A DNA stretch of 6,365 bases from assembly GCA_009779515.1 (NCBI GenBank), contig WREE01000115.1:1-6365 (forward strand). The letters are read 5' to 3'. The translations under genes were made by a program, and so were the position numbers. Shown piece by piece: positions 5,570-6,365 of the stretch. Within the stretch, counting starts at the first letter, position 1. Every line of letters starts with the position of its first letter. The DNA is from Symbiobacteriaceae bacterium (GTDB taxonomy: Bacteria > Bacillota > JAAYKD01 > WRDA01). The notes under the pieces were generated by a model, which did no database searches, was not told where the DNA came from, and saw nothing but the letters and a program-made list of their open reading frames with translations.

Positions 5570-6365
5570 TTACACCAAGCGCACTTCCCCGCTTCTCTCC
5601 AGCCGATAACCACCCATCTGCCGCAGCTCCTCCTGAAATAACGGGTCTCGCAGCACTGCCAGCAAATGCTGCACTTGGGGCAGCCTTAAATCCTCTGCCC
5701 ATAGTGCCAGTTCATAATCTTCATCGGCAACAGGGATAAAATCCAGACCAAAAGAGAGAGCTGCCGCCAAGATGCCTAAGCCCACATCGGCGCTGCCTCC
5801 GGCAACCGCTGCCGCCACTGCTAAGTGGGTAAACTCCTCATGGTCGTAGCCATATATATCCTGGGGGCTTAACCCCTCTTTATGAAGGAACATATCCAAA
5901 AGCAGTCGGGTTCCGGCCCCTCTTTGCCTGTTGACAAAACGGATACCGTCCCCCACCAAATCGCGGATACCCCTTATCCCTCCGGGATTGCCCTTAGGTA
6001 CCATTAACCCTTGCACCCGCTGAGCTACATGGATGAGCGCCACCTCTTGCCCCGGCAGGTAGCGCTTAAGAGCATGCCCATTATAGCTGCCATCCTCTTC
6101 ATCCAAAAGATGCGTCCCTGCTAAGTGGCACTCACCTTTACCCAAAGTCAGAAGACCGGTCAGGGAGCCTACATGGCTACAGCTGAGGGCTTCACCGGGG
6201 AAGAGCTTTTGCAGCCAAACCGATATTAAATCCAAGGCAGTATCATGACTGCCGCTAACCACCAGATTGTTTTCGATCTCTAGCAGGGGACGCTGCAGCT
6301 CAATGCTCACTTCGCTGCCCGCTAAACAACCTTCGCTATTGGCGGCAATACGTAAAAGCCCATCG
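5570..6365 (-). CDS. moeA: C-terminal part of MoeA fused to a periplasmic-binding-like (PBP/LysR-substrate-like) domain, 5' end outside window
   Basis: The frame is open without a stop from the window edge to TAA at 5570-5572, giving 264 residues. The first 19 visible residues (DGLLRIAANSEGCLAGSEV) resemble the end of MoeA domain IV, so the GTG at 6310 is an internal codon and not the start. Next comes a complete PBP-like domain of the PF12727 type: NNLVVSGSHDTALDLI, then FVNRQRGAGTRLLLDMFLHKEGL, GYDHEEFTHLAVAAAVAGGSADVGLGI and GLDFIPVADEDYEL. MoeA inserts molybdenum or tungsten into adenylylated molybdopterin. The fused domain is known in clostridial and archaeal MoeA proteins and may bind the oxyanion or the cofactor, but its ligand is not established. 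It has no visible signal peptide and is expected in the cytoplasm. It lies 32 bases upstream of mogA in the same operon. The catalytic MoeA domains are outside the window, so activity cannot be judged. Confidence 0.82.
   Translation of the reverse strand, partial: DGLLRIAANSEGCLAGSEVSIELQRPLLEIENNLVVSGSHDTALDLISVWLQKLFPGEALSCSHVGSLTGLLTLGKGECHLAGTHLLDEEDGSYNGHALKRYLPGQEVALIHVAQRVQGLMVPKGNPGGIRGIRDLVGDGIRFVNRQRGAGTRLLLDMFLHKEGLSPQDIYGYDHEEFTHLAVAAAVAGGSADVGLGILAAALSFGLDFIPVADEDYELALWAEDLRLPQVQHLLAVLRDPLFQEELRQMGGYRLERSGEVRLV

Noticed and set aside
5401..5739. Plus-strand open frame of 112 codons over mogA/moeA
   Set aside because: It is antisense to two well-recognised genes and low in complexity (Pro/Ala rich); a shadow frame.

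Overview
The window looks like a chromosomal piece of an anaerobic Gram-positive bacterium, most likely a Clostridia-class Firmicute. The evidence is a sortase-type wall-anchor signal at the left end, copper-amine-oxidase-type stalk domains on a secreted protein, purine-rich Shine-Dalgarno sequences, and a MoeA with a C-terminal periplasmic-binding-like domain. I cannot name the genus.

Layout. Bases 1-333 are the 3' end of a Pro- and acid-rich surface protein with an MPYTG sorting signal. Bases 334-682 hold no gene. They carry a 16-bp hairpin (396-433), a promoter (TTGACA at 465, extended -10 ending at 494) and a structured leader (500-642) that I read as a molybdenum-cofactor (Moco) riboswitch. 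Behind the leader is a tightly packed plus-strand operon: a substrate-binding protein with N-terminal stalk repeats (683-2197), a FecCD/BtuC-type permease (2201-3262), an ABC ATPase (3259-4050) and a DUF4213/DUF364 protein (4069-4830). On the minus strand, facing this operon, are mogA (5034-5537) and the 3' part of a moeA-type gene (5570-6365, running off the window). Between the two convergent operons lies a hairpin-rich element of about 205 bp bounded by direct repeats (4836-5040). Its right repeat contains the mogA stop codon.

How the parts fit. By sequence family alone the transporter would be called iron-siderophore/cobalamin (FecBCD/BtuFCD). The Moco-type leader and the adjacent moeA-mogA genes point instead to a molybdate or tungstate importer of the MolBCA kind, serving cofactor synthesis: import the metal, adenylylate molybdopterin (MogA), insert the metal (MoeA). 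The DUF364 protein, whose family has been proposed to chelate metals, would be an intracellular partner. The most interesting parts are the riboswitch-transporter link with a possible RBS-sequestering switch, the DUF364 member of the operon, and the multi-hairpin repeat. The riboswitch call and the metal assignment rest on pattern recognition and context, not on a model search.
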